Below, in pieces: positions 1 to 9,469 of a DNA stretch of 64,000 nucleotides; within the stretch, counting starts at the first letter, position 1; the number at the start of each line of letters is the position of its first letter. The stretch spans positions 1 through 64,000 of the forward strand of contig NZ_JAUYTS010000231.1 in assembly GCF_030695085.1 (NCBI RefSeq), written 5' to 3'. The position numbers were made by a program, and so were the translations under genes. Under the pieces are notes generated by a model. It made no database searches. It saw nothing but the letters and a program-made list of their open reading frames with translations, and was not told where the DNA came from. This stretch comes from Falsiroseomonas sp. GTDB taxonomy: Bacteria > Pseudomonadota > Alphaproteobacteria > Acetobacterales > Acetobacteraceae.

Positions 1-45
1 GGCCCCCCCGCCCCCCCGTGGGGGGGGTGGGTGGGGGTGGGGGCC
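1..45. repeat. C-tract/G-tract inverted element with G-quadruplex motif
   Basis: Immediately downstream of leuD (its stop is at 65-67) the plus strand has two C runs followed by G runs of 8, 3, 5 and 5 (positions 20-27, 29-31, 33-37, 39-43), each separated by a single T. That is a textbook parallel G-quadruplex pattern. Positions 1-7 and 39-45 are also exact inverted complements, so the leuD transcript, which is C-rich here, could form a hairpin. It may end the leuC-leuD transcript. The window edge hides any further sequence. Confidence 0.6.
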
Positions 46-64
46 AGGACGGCCCCCGGAAGGT

Positions 65-682
65 TCAGGTCTGGGCGTACAACCAGGGCTGCGCCGCGCG
101 CTGCTTCGCCTCGAAGCCATCGATCGCGGGCGCGTGCTGCAGGGTCTGGCCGATATCGTCGAGGCCGTTCAGCAGCAGGTGACGGCGGAAGGGATCGACC
201 TCGAAGGGAATCTCCTCGCCATTGGGGCGCACTACCACCTGGCGCTCCAGATCCACGGTCAGGCGCGCATTGCCGCCCATCCGCGCATCTTCCATCAGCT
301 GCTCACACACCGCGCGCGGCAGGGCCACCGGCAGCACGCCGTTCTTGAAGCTGTTGGAGTGGAAGATATCCGCGAAATCCGGCGCGATGACGCAGCGGAT
401 GCCGAAATCCAGCAGCGCCCAGGGCGCATGTTCGCGAGAGGAGCCGCAGCCGAAATTGTCGAAGGCGATCAGGATCTCCGCGCGGCGGTAGGGTTCCTGG
501 TTCAGCACGAAGTCCGGGTTCTCCGACCCGTCCTCCTTGTAGCGCATATTGGCGAAGAGCGACTTGCCGAGGCCGGTGCGCGCGATGGTCTTGAGGAAGC
601 GCGCCGGGATGATCTTGTCGGTGTCGATGTTCGCGGCGGGCATTGGCGCCGCGACGCCGGTCAGCGTGGTGAAGGCCCTCAT
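65..682 (-). CDS. leuD: 3-isopropylmalate dehydratase small subunit
   Basis: Small (swivel-domain) subunit of isopropylmalate isomerase, which with LeuC converts 2-isopropylmalate to 3-isopropylmalate in leucine biosynthesis. The 205-residue protein has the usual LeuD length. It carries the early N-I-D-T-D-K-I-I-P segment (residues 18-26) and the substrate-binding [13 protein letters not shown] stretch (78-90). The frame stays open to 712, but the start at 682 is preferred: it gives the normal MRAF N-terminus and lies 1 nt from the leuC stop (684-686), so the two subunits are probably translationally coupled. Confidence 0.97.
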   Translation of the reverse strand: MRAFTTLTGVAAPMPAANIDTDKIIPARFLKTIARTGLGKSLFANMRYKEDGSENPDFVLNQEPYRRAEILIAFDNFGCGSSREHAPWALLDFGIRCVIAPDFADIFHSNSFKNGVLPVALPRAVCEQLMEDARMGGNARLTVDLERQVVVRPNGEEIPFEVDPFRRHLLLNGLDDIGQTLQHAPAIDGFEAKQRAAQPWLYAQT

Positions 683-683
683 C

Positions 684-2102
<1,419 letters not shown>

Positions 2103-2138
2103 CGCTTTCCCCTTTGCCTTCTTGTCCCCCTCCCCGAT

Positions 2139-2161
2139 GGCCCCGCCCGAATGGCGGGGCC
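2139..2161 (-). terminator. hairpin between rplS and leuC
   Basis: A perfect 9-bp GC-only stem (2139-2147 with 2153-2161) and 5-nt loop begins about 10 nt after the rplS stop on the minus strand. There is no T-run after it, so it may be a partial terminator, an attenuator that lowers leuC expression relative to rplS, or an mRNA end-stabilising structure. Confidence 0.5.
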
Positions 2162-2170
2162 GCTGCCGGG

Positions 2171-2560
2171 TCAGGAGGCGGTGGCGGGCACTTCGCGCTT
2201 GTCGCGCGCCCGCTCGACGATGCGCGCGGACTTGCCGGTCCGGCCACGCAGGTAATACAGCTTCGCGCGCCGCACCTTGCCGCGACGCACCACGATGATC
2301 TCCGCCACATTCGGCGAATACAGCGGGAAGATACGCTCCACGCCCTCGCCGTAGGACAGCTTGCGGACGGTGAAGTTGCTGTTCAGGCCGCGGTTGCTGC
2401 GCGCGATGCAGACGCCTTCATAGGCCTGCACGCGGGTGCGCTCGCCTTCGACGACCTTCACCATGACGCGGACGGTATCGCCCGCATCGAAGGCCGGCGT
2501 CGCGCGCTTCTCGGAGAGGCGCGCCTGCTGGGCGGCCTCGAACTGCTGGAGCAGGTTCAT
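2171..2560 (-). CDS. rplS: 50S ribosomal protein L19
   Basis: Structural protein of the large ribosomal subunit at the 30S/50S interface. The 129-residue product starts MNLLQQFEA and contains the conserved R-I-F-P-L-Y-S-P-N segment and a basic C-terminal half. The open frame reaches 2782, but the start at 2560 is chosen because it matches the family N-terminus and has a GGAAGGA-type ribosome binding site. It is the last gene of the ffh-rpsP-rimM-trmD-rplS set, 26 nt after trmD. Confidence 0.98.
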   Translation of the reverse strand: MNLLQQFEAAQQARLSEKRATPAFDAGDTVRVMVKVVEGERTRVQAYEGVCIARSNRGLNSNFTVRKLSYGEGVERIFPLYSPNVAEIIVVRRGKVRRAKLYYLRGRTGKSARIVERARDKREVPATAS

Positions 2561-2586
2561 CGGGTGGTTCCTTCCAATCTGTGCAT

Positions 2587-3345
2587 CTAGGCGGCGGCCG
2601 GGTGGCCGTCCAGCCGCCCCGCCTTGGCCGTGTTCGGTTGTTCCGCCTTGCGGCGGGTGAATTGGTCCCAGAGGTCCGGCCGCCGCGCACGGGTCGCGGC
2701 CTCCGCCTCGGCGCGGCGCCAGCGGGCCACTTCGGCATGATGGCCGGAGAGCAGCACATCGGGCACGCGGTGGCCCTGCCATTCGGCGGGGCGGGTGTAG
2801 TGCGGATATTCCAGCAGGCCGTCCGCGCCGTGGCTTTCCTCCGCCGCGCTGGCCGCCCCGCCCATCACCCCCGGCAGCAGCCGGATGCAGGCGTCAAGCA
2901 GCAGCAGCGCCGCAGGCTCGCCGCCCGACAGCACGAAATCCCCGGCCGAGACCTCGACCATGCCGCGCGCCTCGATCACCCGCTGGTCGACACCCTCGTA
3001 GCGGCCACACAGGATCACCACGCCGGGGCCGGCCGACAGATCCCGCACCAGCGCCTGGTCCAGCAGACGCCCACGCGGCGTCAGATAGACCAGCGGCGCG
3101 CCCGGATTGGCCGCGGTTGCCGCCTCGCAGGCTGCATCCAGCACATCCGGCCGCATCACCATGCCGGCGCCTCCGCCGAAGGGCGTGTCGTCCACCGTGC
3201 GGTGCCGGTCCGTGGCGAAGCCGCGAATATCCATCGCCTCGATCGCCCAGCGACCCTCCCGCAACGCCTTGCCGGCGAGCGACAGGCCGAGCGGCCCCGG
3301 GAACATCTCCGGGAACAGGGTCAGGATGGTGGCCTGCCAGGTCAC
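2587..3345 (-). CDS. trmD: tRNA (guanine-N1)-methyltransferase
   Basis: Methylates G37 of tRNAs with SAM to prevent +1 frameshifting. The SPOUT trefoil-knot motifs are present: [14 protein letters not shown] and the [12 protein letters not shown] loop in the middle of the 252-residue protein. Length and N-terminus ([15 protein letters not shown]) are typical. Its ATG overlaps the rimM stop by 4 nt, indicating coupled translation. Confidence 0.98.
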   Translation of the reverse strand: MTWQATILTLFPEMFPGPLGLSLAGKALREGRWAIEAMDIRGFATDRHRTVDDTPFGGGAGMVMRPDVLDAACEAATAANPGAPLVYLTPRGRLLDQALVRDLSAGPGVVILCGRYEGVDQRVIEARGMVEVSAGDFVLSGGEPAALLLLDACIRLLPGVMGGAASAAEESHGADGLLEYPHYTRPAEWQGHRVPDVLLSGHHAEVARWRRAEAEAATRARRPDLWDQFTRRKAEQPNTAKAGRLDGHPAAA

Positions 3346-3866
3346 GCCGCGGCCTCACCCGGCTGCGGCGGGATGATGACTTCGCCGGGCGGCACCACCA
3401 CCACGCGGCCGCCGGCGACATCCACCACCGGCACGACGGCCTTGGTGAAGGGCAGCAGCAGCTCGCCGGAGGCGGCATCGATGACAAGGAAGGCACCGGC
3501 ACCATGGTCCTGCACCGCGCGCACCGTGCCGAGCTTCGCCCCATCCTCCCCGAAGGCCGGCAGGCCCTCCAGGTCGCACAGGAAGAACTCGTCCGGGTCC
3601 TCGGGCGGCGGCAGGCGGTCGCGCTCGGCGTAGAGCTTCACGCCCGTCAGCTTCGCGGCCTGCTCGCGGTCCGTCACACCCTCGATGCGGGCGATGCCGT
3701 CCGGCATGGCGGTCACGGCGAAGCGGCGGGTGCCGGCCTCATCCGTCAGCGGGCCGTAATTGCCGATCGCGCGTGGGTCCGCGGTGAAGGCGCGCAGGCG
3801 CACGAGTCCGCGCACGCCATGCGGCCTGCCGATCTCGCCCACGATCACGCGCTTCACCCGGTCCAC
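3342..3866 (-). CDS. rimM: 16S rRNA processing protein RimM
   Basis: Assembly factor for the head of the 30S subunit that binds S19. The 174-residue protein has the N-terminal [12 protein letters not shown] motif (RimM N domain) and a C-terminal PRC-barrel with D-L-E-G-L-P near residue 93. It sits between rpsP (16 nt upstream) and trmD (4-nt overlap), its standard place. Confidence 0.97.
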   Translation of the reverse strand: MDRVKRVIVGEIGRPHGVRGLVRLRAFTADPRAIGNYGPLTDEAGTRRFAVTAMPDGIARIEGVTDREQAAKLTGVKLYAERDRLPPPEDPDEFFLCDLEGLPAFGEDGAKLGTVRAVQDHGAGAFLVIDAASGELLLPFTKAVVPVVDVAGGRVVVVPPGEVIIPPQPGEAAA

Positions 3867-3882
3867 CGATCAGCCCTTACGC

Positions 3883-4215
3883 TCAGCCCGCGTTCGCGGC
3901 GGCGCGTTCCTGCGCCTTCTTCTTCGGCAGGGACTGCTTGGGCTGCTCCGGGTACACCGGCATCGGCGCCAGGCCGGCATGGCCGAGGAACTTGGCCACA
4001 CGCTCCGTCGGCAGCGCGCCGACCGACTTCCAATAGGTGATGCGCTCGGCGAACAGCCGCACGCGGTCGGCGTGGTCCGACGGCAGCATCGGGTTGTAGC
4101 TGCCCAGCTTCTCGATGAAGCGGCCGTCACGCGGGCTGCGGCTGTCCGCCACCACGATGTGGTAGTAGGGACGCTTCTTGGCGCCGGCGCGCGCGAGGCG
4201 GATCTTGAGGCCCAT
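3883..4215 (-). CDS. rpsP: 30S ribosomal protein S16
   Basis: Small-subunit ribosomal protein of 110 residues. The N-terminal [20 protein letters not shown] sequence and the later [13 protein letters not shown] motif are diagnostic. The C-terminus carries a short Lys/Ala-rich alphaproteobacterial extension. It begins 13 nt after the ffh stop, so it is in the same transcript. Confidence 0.98.
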   Translation of the reverse strand: MGLKIRLARAGAKKRPYYHIVVADSRSPRDGRFIEKLGSYNPMLPSDHADRVRLFAERITYWKSVGALPTERVAKFLGHAGLAPMPVYPEQPKQSLPKKKAQERAAANAG

Positions 4216-4228
4216 CTGTATTCTGCTC

Positions 4229-5614
4229 CTAGAAAGGTCGTTTGTTGCCGAGACCGGGCATCAGCGAGGCGAGACCACCGCGCATCATCCCCTTCTGGCC
4301 CATCTTGTTCATCCGCTTCATCATGTCCGACATGTCGTCGAACTGCTTCAGCAGGCGATTGACTTCCTGAACCGTCGCGCCTGACCCGGCCGCGATGCGC
4401 TTTTTGCGCGAGGCCTTGATCAGCTCCGGCTTCCGCCGCTCCTTCATCGTCATCGAGGAGATGATGGCGGCCTGGCGCTTCAGCATCGACTGGTCGAGAT
4501 TCGCGTTCTCGATCTGCGCCTTCATCTTGCCGATGCCGGGCAGCATGCCGAGGATGCCGGACAACGAACCCATCTTGCCGATCTGCTTGATCTGCTGGGC
4601 GTAGTCCTCGAGGTCGAACGACCCCTTCTGCATCTTCTTGGCGAGCTTTTCCGCTTCCGCCTGGTCGATGGTCTCCGCCGCACGCTCGACGAGCGAGACG
4701 ATGTCGCCCATGCCGAGGATGCGGTTGGCGATGCGATCCGGATGGAAATCCTCCAGCGCATCCAACTTCTCACCGGCACCGAGCAGCTTGATCGGCGCGC
4801 CGGTTACTGCCCGCATGGACAGCGCCGCACCGCCGCGCGCATCGCCATCGACACGCGTCATGACGATGCCGGTGACGCCGACCTGCTCGTTGAAGGCGCG
4901 CGCCGTCTGCACCGCGTCCTGGCCGGTCATCGCATCGACCACCAGCAACGTCTCATGCGGCTTGGCGAAGGCCTTCACCGAAGCCACTTCGGCCATCAGC
5001 TCGGCGTCGATGGACAAGCGACCGGCGGTGTCGAGGATGACCACGTCGTACAGCTCGCGCCGCGCCACATCCAGCGCGCGGGCGGCGATCTCGAGCGGCT
5101 TCTGCCCCATGACGATGGGCAGGCAGGTGACCTCGGCGCGATCCGCCAGCTGCTGCAACTGCAGCTGCGCCGCCGGGCGATGCACGTCGAGCGAGGCGAG
5201 CAGGACCTTCTTGCGATCCCGCGTGCGCAGCCGCAGCGCGATCTTGCCTGAGGTGGTGGTCTTGCCCGAACCCTGCAGGCCGACCATCAGGATCGGCAGC
5301 GGCGAGGGCGCATTCAGGTCGATGCCGCGCTTGCCGTCATCCCCTTCGCCGCCACCCAGCGCCGCGACCAGCGCGGCGGTGACGATCTTGATGACCTGCT
5401 GCGCCGGGGAGACGCTGCGGATGACTTCCTGGCCCACGGCGCGGTCGCGCACGCGGTTCACCAGGTCCTTCACCACGGGCAGGGCGACATCGGCCTCCAG
5501 CAGCGCCACGCGGACTTCCCGCAGCGCCTCCTGGACATCGGCATCGGACAGCGCGCCACGACGGCGCAGCTTGTCGAAAACCCCTGTCAGCCTGTTGCCC
5601 AGCGCCTCGAACAT
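4229..5614 (-). CDS. ffh: signal recognition particle protein Ffh (SRP54)
   Basis: GTPase of the signal recognition particle; it binds signal sequences as they leave the ribosome and delivers them to FtsY at the membrane. The domains run N (1-95), G (about 96-300) and methionine-rich M (about 330-461). The P-loop GLQGSGKTT is at 112-120, followed by DTAGR and [10 protein letters not shown]. The SRP RNA gene was not found nearby. It is the first gene of the minus-strand ffh-rpsP-rimM-trmD-rplS operon. Confidence 0.98.
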   Translation of the reverse strand: MFEALGNRLTGVFDKLRRRGALSDADVQEALREVRVALLEADVALPVVKDLVNRVRDRAVGQEVIRSVSPAQQVIKIVTAALVAALGGGEGDDGKRGIDLNAPSPLPILMVGLQGSGKTTTSGKIALRLRTRDRKKVLLASLDVHRPAAQLQLQQLADRAEVTCLPIVMGQKPLEIAARALDVARRELYDVVILDTAGRLSIDAELMAEVASVKAFAKPHETLLVVDAMTGQDAVQTARAFNEQVGVTGIVMTRVDGDARGGAALSMRAVTGAPIKLLGAGEKLDALEDFHPDRIANRILGMGDIVSLVERAAETIDQAEAEKLAKKMQKGSFDLEDYAQQIKQIGKMGSLSGILGMLPGIGKMKAQIENANLDQSMLKRQAAIISSMTMKERRKPELIKASRKKRIAAGSGATVQEVNRLLKQFDDMSDMMKRMNKMGQKGMMRGGLASLMPGLGNKRPF

Positions 5615-5726
5615 CGTGGCGGATCTAGCCCTTCAAACCGTGGCGACGCCCCCAAACGAAATCGCGCCGCTGCGCGAGTCTTCGCGGAGCGACGGAGCCG
5701 ACCCACCTGTGGCGGGGCGACCAATG

Positions 5727-5745
5727 CATCAGGGGGTGCCTGATG
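5727..5745 (-). terminator. hairpin downstream of the methyltransferase gene
   Basis: A 7-bp perfect inverted repeat (5727-5733 with 5739-5745, 5-nt loop) lies about 30 nt past the stop of the gene at 5777-6697 and about 110 nt before ffh. It has no T-run. The remaining gap (5615-5776) presumably holds the ffh promoter, but I see no convincing hexamers there. Confidence 0.35.
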
Positions 5746-5776
5746 GGCGTTCCCTACTGCCTGGCGGGGCCTGCGG

Positions 5777-6697
5777 TCAAGCGCCCGCCGCCGGATCGCG
5801 CGGCTTTCGCCCCACCACCACCAGGTTCCGCAGCGCATCGGCCGGCAGGGTGGCGGCTGCCTCCGCGCTGTCCCAGCAAGCGGAATACTGTGCCAGTTCC
5901 AGCACCAGCCCGGCCGCCTGCATCGCCTCAAGCAGCTCCGCCATGGTGTATTCGCGGACATGGTGGTGGAAGCGGTCCTCCGGCCGGAATTCGGGCCGGA
6001 ACAGCGGCTGCGGGTTGCGCCCGGCGAGGATCAGGCCGCGGCAACCCTGGCGCAGGAAATTCGGCGTCGTCACATACAGCAGCCCACCCGGCCGCAGCGT
6101 GCCGGCCAGCGCCCGGAACAGATTGGCCGGGTTGACCAGCAGATGTTCCAGCACCTCGCACAGCATCACCATATCGAGGTCGCGCAGCGGCGGGTCGGGC
6201 AGCGGCAGGGTGGTTGCGCTGCGGAGGTCCAGCTTCTCCAGATCCACCTGCACCGCCCGCTCCACAATGCCGTCGAGCTGCTTGTGCCTGAACAGGCAGG
6301 CCGCCGTCAGTCGCAGTTCCGGAAAGGCGGCGTGGAACAGCATCGGCGTGATGGAGGAGCCGATCTCCAGCACCCGGCAGCGCGGCCAGCCCGGCTCCGG
6401 CGCCAGCAGGGTCTCGATGGCGTACAGCGCCTCGGCGAAGCGCAGCCGGTGGTCACGGGCGTAATCCTGCTGGTCCGGGCGCAGGCTGCCTGCCGCCACC
6501 AACCCGGCCAGCGCCTGGTCGAAGGCCGCGACGTGGGACCGGCAGGCGGCGCCAAACGCCGCGGAGCGGGCCTGCAACACCGCATCCGCCGCCAGCGGGC
6601 CAGGCACCGGCACGGGGAAAGGGGAAGCCGGAGGTTCCGGCGGTGCCACGATGGGGGCGGACAGGCGAGCCAGCCGGCTCCGGATTGCCCCGAACAT
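5777..6697 (-). CDS. class I SAM-dependent methyltransferase (Methyltransf_23 type)
   Basis: The 306-residue protein carries the SAM-binding motif I RVLEIGSS near residue 108 and the motif IV/post-motif pattern CEVLEHL (about 183) with LRPGGLLYVTTPN. This is typical of Methyltransf_11/23 enzymes acting on lipids, sugars or small molecules. The first 40 residues are proline-rich and look like a tether. It follows infC by 26 nt on the same strand, where rpmI-rplT are usually found. The acceptor substrate cannot be read from the sequence. Confidence 0.8.
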   Translation of the reverse strand: MFGAIRSRLARLSAPIVAPPEPPASPFPVPVPGPLAADAVLQARSAAFGAACRSHVAAFDQALAGLVAAGSLRPDQQDYARDHRLRFAEALYAIETLLAPEPGWPRCRVLEIGSSITPMLFHAAFPELRLTAACLFRHKQLDGIVERAVQVDLEKLDLRSATTLPLPDPPLRDLDMVMLCEVLEHLLVNPANLFRALAGTLRPGGLLYVTTPNFLRQGCRGLILAGRNPQPLFRPEFRPEDRFHHHVREYTMAELLEAMQAAGLVLELAQYSACWDSAEAAATLPADALRNLVVVGRKPRDPAAGA

Positions 6698-6723
6698 ACC
6701 GGCCAGCCCCCTCTGATGGTCGC

Positions 6724-7263
6724 CTATTTGGGCGCCAGCACCATGATCATCTGGCGGTTTTCCAGGCGCGGCATGGATTCCACCTTGGTGGCTTCGGCCA
6801 ATTCCGTCCGGATCCGGTCCAGCACCTTCAGGCCGAGGTCCTGATGCGCCATTTCACGGCCGCGGAAGCGAAGCGTGACCTTCACCTTGTCGCCGTCGCC
6901 GATGAATTCCTTCATCTGCCGCATCTTCACGTCGTAATCATGGTCGTCGATATTCGGACGGACCTTGATTTCCTTCAGCTCGACGACCTTCTGGCGCTTG
7001 CGCGCCTCGTTGGCCTTCTTCTGCTGCTCGTACTTGTACTTGCCGTAGTCCGTGATCTTGCAGACCGGCGGAGCGGCGTTCGGGCTGATCTCGAGCAGGT
7101 CGAGGCCGACCTCATACGCCCGCAGCAACGCGTCGCGCGCAGACATCACCCCGATCATTTCACCGTCCTGATCGATCAGGCGGACCTGGGGGACACGGAT
7201 GTCTTCATTGACCCGCGGGCCGTCGCGCGTCGGCAACTGGGCGGGCATCGGACCTCGGGCTAT
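6724..7263 (-). CDS. infC: translation initiation factor IF-3, probable AUA start
   Basis: Binds the 30S subunit and enforces start-codon fidelity. The sequence [17 protein letters not shown], the linker K-Y-K-Y-E-Q-Q-K-K and the C-terminal R-F-R-G-R-E-M are diagnostic. An ATG lies at 7248, but five codons upstream an ATA (7261-7263) sits 6 nt after a perfect AGGAG. infC genes characteristically use rare AUU-type starts for autoregulation, so I place the start at the ATA, giving 179 residues (174 from the ATG). It is co-directional with thrS, 112 nt downstream of it. Confidence 0.93.
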   Translation of the reverse strand: MARGPMPAQLPTRDGPRVNEDIRVPQVRLIDQDGEMIGVMSARDALLRAYEVGLDLLEISPNAAPPVCKITDYGKYKYEQQKKANEARKRQKVVELKEIKVRPNIDDHDYDVKMRQMKEFIGDGDKVKVTLRFRGREMAHQDLGLKVLDRIRTELAEATKVESMPRLENRQMIMVLAPK

Positions 7264-7330
7264 AGCGCTCTCCTGTCGTGGTTCAAGACGAATTCCGGTT
7301 TGTTATGGCGATCCGGTCCCGCCGAAGCAA

Positions 7331-7364
7331 GCGGCGGCGGGCATCTCGGCCCATCTGCCGCCGC
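7331..7364 (-). promoter_or_regulatory. leader hairpin between thrS and infC
   Basis: An 8-bp GC stem (7331-7338 with 7357-7364) continues into a 4-bp inner stem (7339-7342 with 7349-7352) after a 4-nt bulge. It lies just past the thrS stop and about 70 nt before infC. Without a T-run it may be a read-through terminator or an infC leader structure. Confidence 0.35.
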
Positions 7365-7375
7365 AAAATGTGGCA

Positions 7376-9331
7376 TTATTGCGCCAGTTCGGATACCGGC
7401 TGGAGAAGGTCCGGCGCGGTGGCTTCCGCCACAAGCCGGGCGACTGCCTCCGAAAGTGGCAGGCTTTCCTGCTCCCGCCCAGGAAGGCGGCGCAGCACCA
7501 GCATGCCCTCCTCCGCCTCCCGCCGCCCGACAACGGCCAGGACCGGCACGCGCTGGGCGATGTGGTCGGGCACCTTGCGGTTGATCTTCTCGTTCCGCAG
7601 ATCGAGTTCCACCCGCAGCCCGGCCTTGGCCAGCGCCGCGGCGGCCTGACGCGCGTAGCCATCGGCATCCGAGACGATGGTCGCCACCACCACCTGCACC
7701 GGCGCCAGCCAGAGCGGGAAGCGGCCCGCATGCTGTTCGATCAGGATGCCGAGGAAGCGCTCGAAACTGCCGAGAATTGCCCGGTGCAGCATGACCGGCC
7801 GCTTGCGGGTACCATCCTCCGCCGCATAGGTCGCATCCAACCGCTCCGGGAGCACGAAATCCACCTGGAGCGTGCCGCATTGCCAGTCGCGACCGATGGC
7901 ATCGCGCAGCACGAATTCCAGCTTCGGGCCGTAGAAGGCGCCCTCCCCCGGGTTCAGTTCGTAGCCGACGCCGGCCACCGCGCAGGCTTCCTTCAGCGCG
8001 CCCTCGGCCCGGTCCCAGGTGGCGTCATCGCCGGCGCGCACCGCCGGCCGGTCGGAGAACTTCACCCGGAAATCGGTGAAGCCGAGGTCGCGATAGATGC
8101 CCGACAGCAGCGCCACGAAATGCACCGTCTCATCCGCGATCTGGTGCTCCTCGCAGAAGATGTGCGCGTCATCCTGGGTGAAGGCGCGCACCCGCATGAT
8201 GCCGTGCAGCGCGCCGGATGGCTCGAACCGGTGGCAGGCGCCGAATTCGGCCATGCGCAGCGGCAATTCGCGATAGCTGCGGACGCCCTGGTTGAAGATC
8301 TGCACATGGCAGGGGCAGTTCATCGGCTTCAGCGCATAGATGCGGTCCGCCTCGTCCTTGTCCTCGACCTTGGCGAGGAACATGGCGTGGCGGAATTTCT
8401 CCCAATGGCCGGATTCCTCCCACAGGCGGCGGTCCACCAGCTGGGGGGTCTTCACCTCCTGGTAGTCGGCCTGGTCCAGCCGGCGGCGCATGTAGTCTTC
8501 GACCGTACGGTACAGCTTCCAGCCCTTCGGGTGCCAGAAGACGCTGCCGGTCGCTTCCTCCTGCAAATGGAACAGGCCCATTTCCTTGCCGATGCGGCGG
8601 TGGTCGCGCTTCTCCGCCTCCTCGATCTGCAGCAGATGGGCGTCGAGTTCCTTCTGGTCGCGCCAAGCGGTGCCGTAGATGCGCGACAGCACCGGATTCT
8701 CCGGCTTGCCGCGCCAATAGGCGCCGGCGACCTTCATCAGCTTGAAGGCGGTGCCGACATCGCCGGTGCCGCGCATATGCGGCCCGCGGCACAAATCGAT
8801 CCAGTCGCCCTGGCTGTACAGGCTGATATCGACGCCATCCGGCAGGTCGCGAATCAGCTCGACCTTGAAGGCCTCGCCCTTCTTCTCGAACAGGGAGGTG
8901 GCTTCGGCACGGGACACCACGCTGCGCTTGAACGCCGCGTTGCGCGCCACGATTTCCCGCATCCGCGCCTCGATCGCGGCGAAATCCTCGACGCTGAAGG
9001 GCTGGTTGCGGAAGAAGTCGTAGTAGAAGCCGTTCTCGATGGTCGGGCCGATGGTGACCTGGGTGCCGGGGAACAGGTCCTGCACCGCCTCCGCCAGCAC
9101 ATGGGCGGCATCGTGGCGGATCATCTCCAGCGCCTCGGGGTCGCGGCGGGTGATGAAGCGCAGGCTGGCATCGGCCGATATCTCGTCCGACAGGTCGCGC
9201 AGCACGCCATCCACCATCATGGCAAGCGCGGCCTTGGCCAGGCCGGGGCCGATGCTGGCCGCGACCGTCGTGCCCGTGACGGGCCCGGCGAAGTCGCGGA
9301 CGGAACCGTCAGGCAGGGTGATCGCGGGCAT
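7376..9331 (-). CDS. thrS: threonyl-tRNA synthetase
   Basis: Class II aminoacyl-tRNA synthetase that charges tRNA-Thr. The 651 residues hold an N-terminal TGS domain, the editing domain, the catalytic core and a C-terminal anticodon domain. Zinc-ligand segments are visible: the Cys in [10 protein letters not shown] and the His residues in the motif 2/3 regions. The start at 9331 (MPAITLPDG) is preferred to an upstream in-frame ATG at 9376, which would add 15 unlikely residues. AGGAG lies 12 nt upstream of the chosen start. Confidence 0.97.
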   Translation of the reverse strand: MPAITLPDGSVRDFAGPVTGTTVAASIGPGLAKAALAMMVDGVLRDLSDEISADASLRFITRRDPEALEMIRHDAAHVLAEAVQDLFPGTQVTIGPTIENGFYYDFFRNQPFSVEDFAAIEARMREIVARNAAFKRSVVSRAEATSLFEKKGEAFKVELIRDLPDGVDISLYSQGDWIDLCRGPHMRGTGDVGTAFKLMKVAGAYWRGKPENPVLSRIYGTAWRDQKELDAHLLQIEEAEKRDHRRIGKEMGLFHLQEEATGSVFWHPKGWKLYRTVEDYMRRRLDQADYQEVKTPQLVDRRLWEESGHWEKFRHAMFLAKVEDKDEADRIYALKPMNCPCHVQIFNQGVRSYRELPLRMAEFGACHRFEPSGALHGIMRVRAFTQDDAHIFCEEHQIADETVHFVALLSGIYRDLGFTDFRVKFSDRPAVRAGDDATWDRAEGALKEACAVAGVGYELNPGEGAFYGPKLEFVLRDAIGRDWQCGTLQVDFVLPERLDATYAAEDGTRKRPVMLHRAILGSFERFLGILIEQHAGRFPLWLAPVQVVVATIVSDADGYARQAAAALAKAGLRVELDLRNEKINRKVPDHIAQRVPVLAVVGRREAEEGMLVLRRLPGREQESLPLSEAVARLVAEATAPDLLQPVSELAQ

Positions 9332-9371
9332 GGTGATACAAGGCTCCTGGGCTGTGCCATAAAGGGCGCGG

Positions 9372-9401
9372 ACCATGGGCAGCCCACCGCCCCGCCGTCA
9401 A
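9372..9401 (-). promoter_or_regulatory. candidate sigma-70 promoter for thrS
   Basis: On the minus strand TTGACG (9396-9401) is followed after 18 nt by CATGGT (9372-9377), about 40 nt before the thrS start. The -10 is weak against TATAAT, but the same CATGGTCCG form recurs at the same spacing before dapD, which raises confidence. Confidence 0.5.
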
Positions 9402-9469
9402 GGCGCAGCAGGGCATGCCTGGGCCTTATCACTCGTATGACGCGGTTTTATCTTTGCCTGGAAGCCTGA

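Noticed and set aside
5615-5776. SRP RNA gene next to ffh
   Set aside because: The conserved GGUCAGGUCCGGAAGGAAGCAGC core is absent; only a small hairpin is present.
9332-9376. thrS start at the upstream ATG 9376
   Set aside because: The added residues do not match the threonyl-tRNA synthetase N-terminus and include the predicted -10 region.
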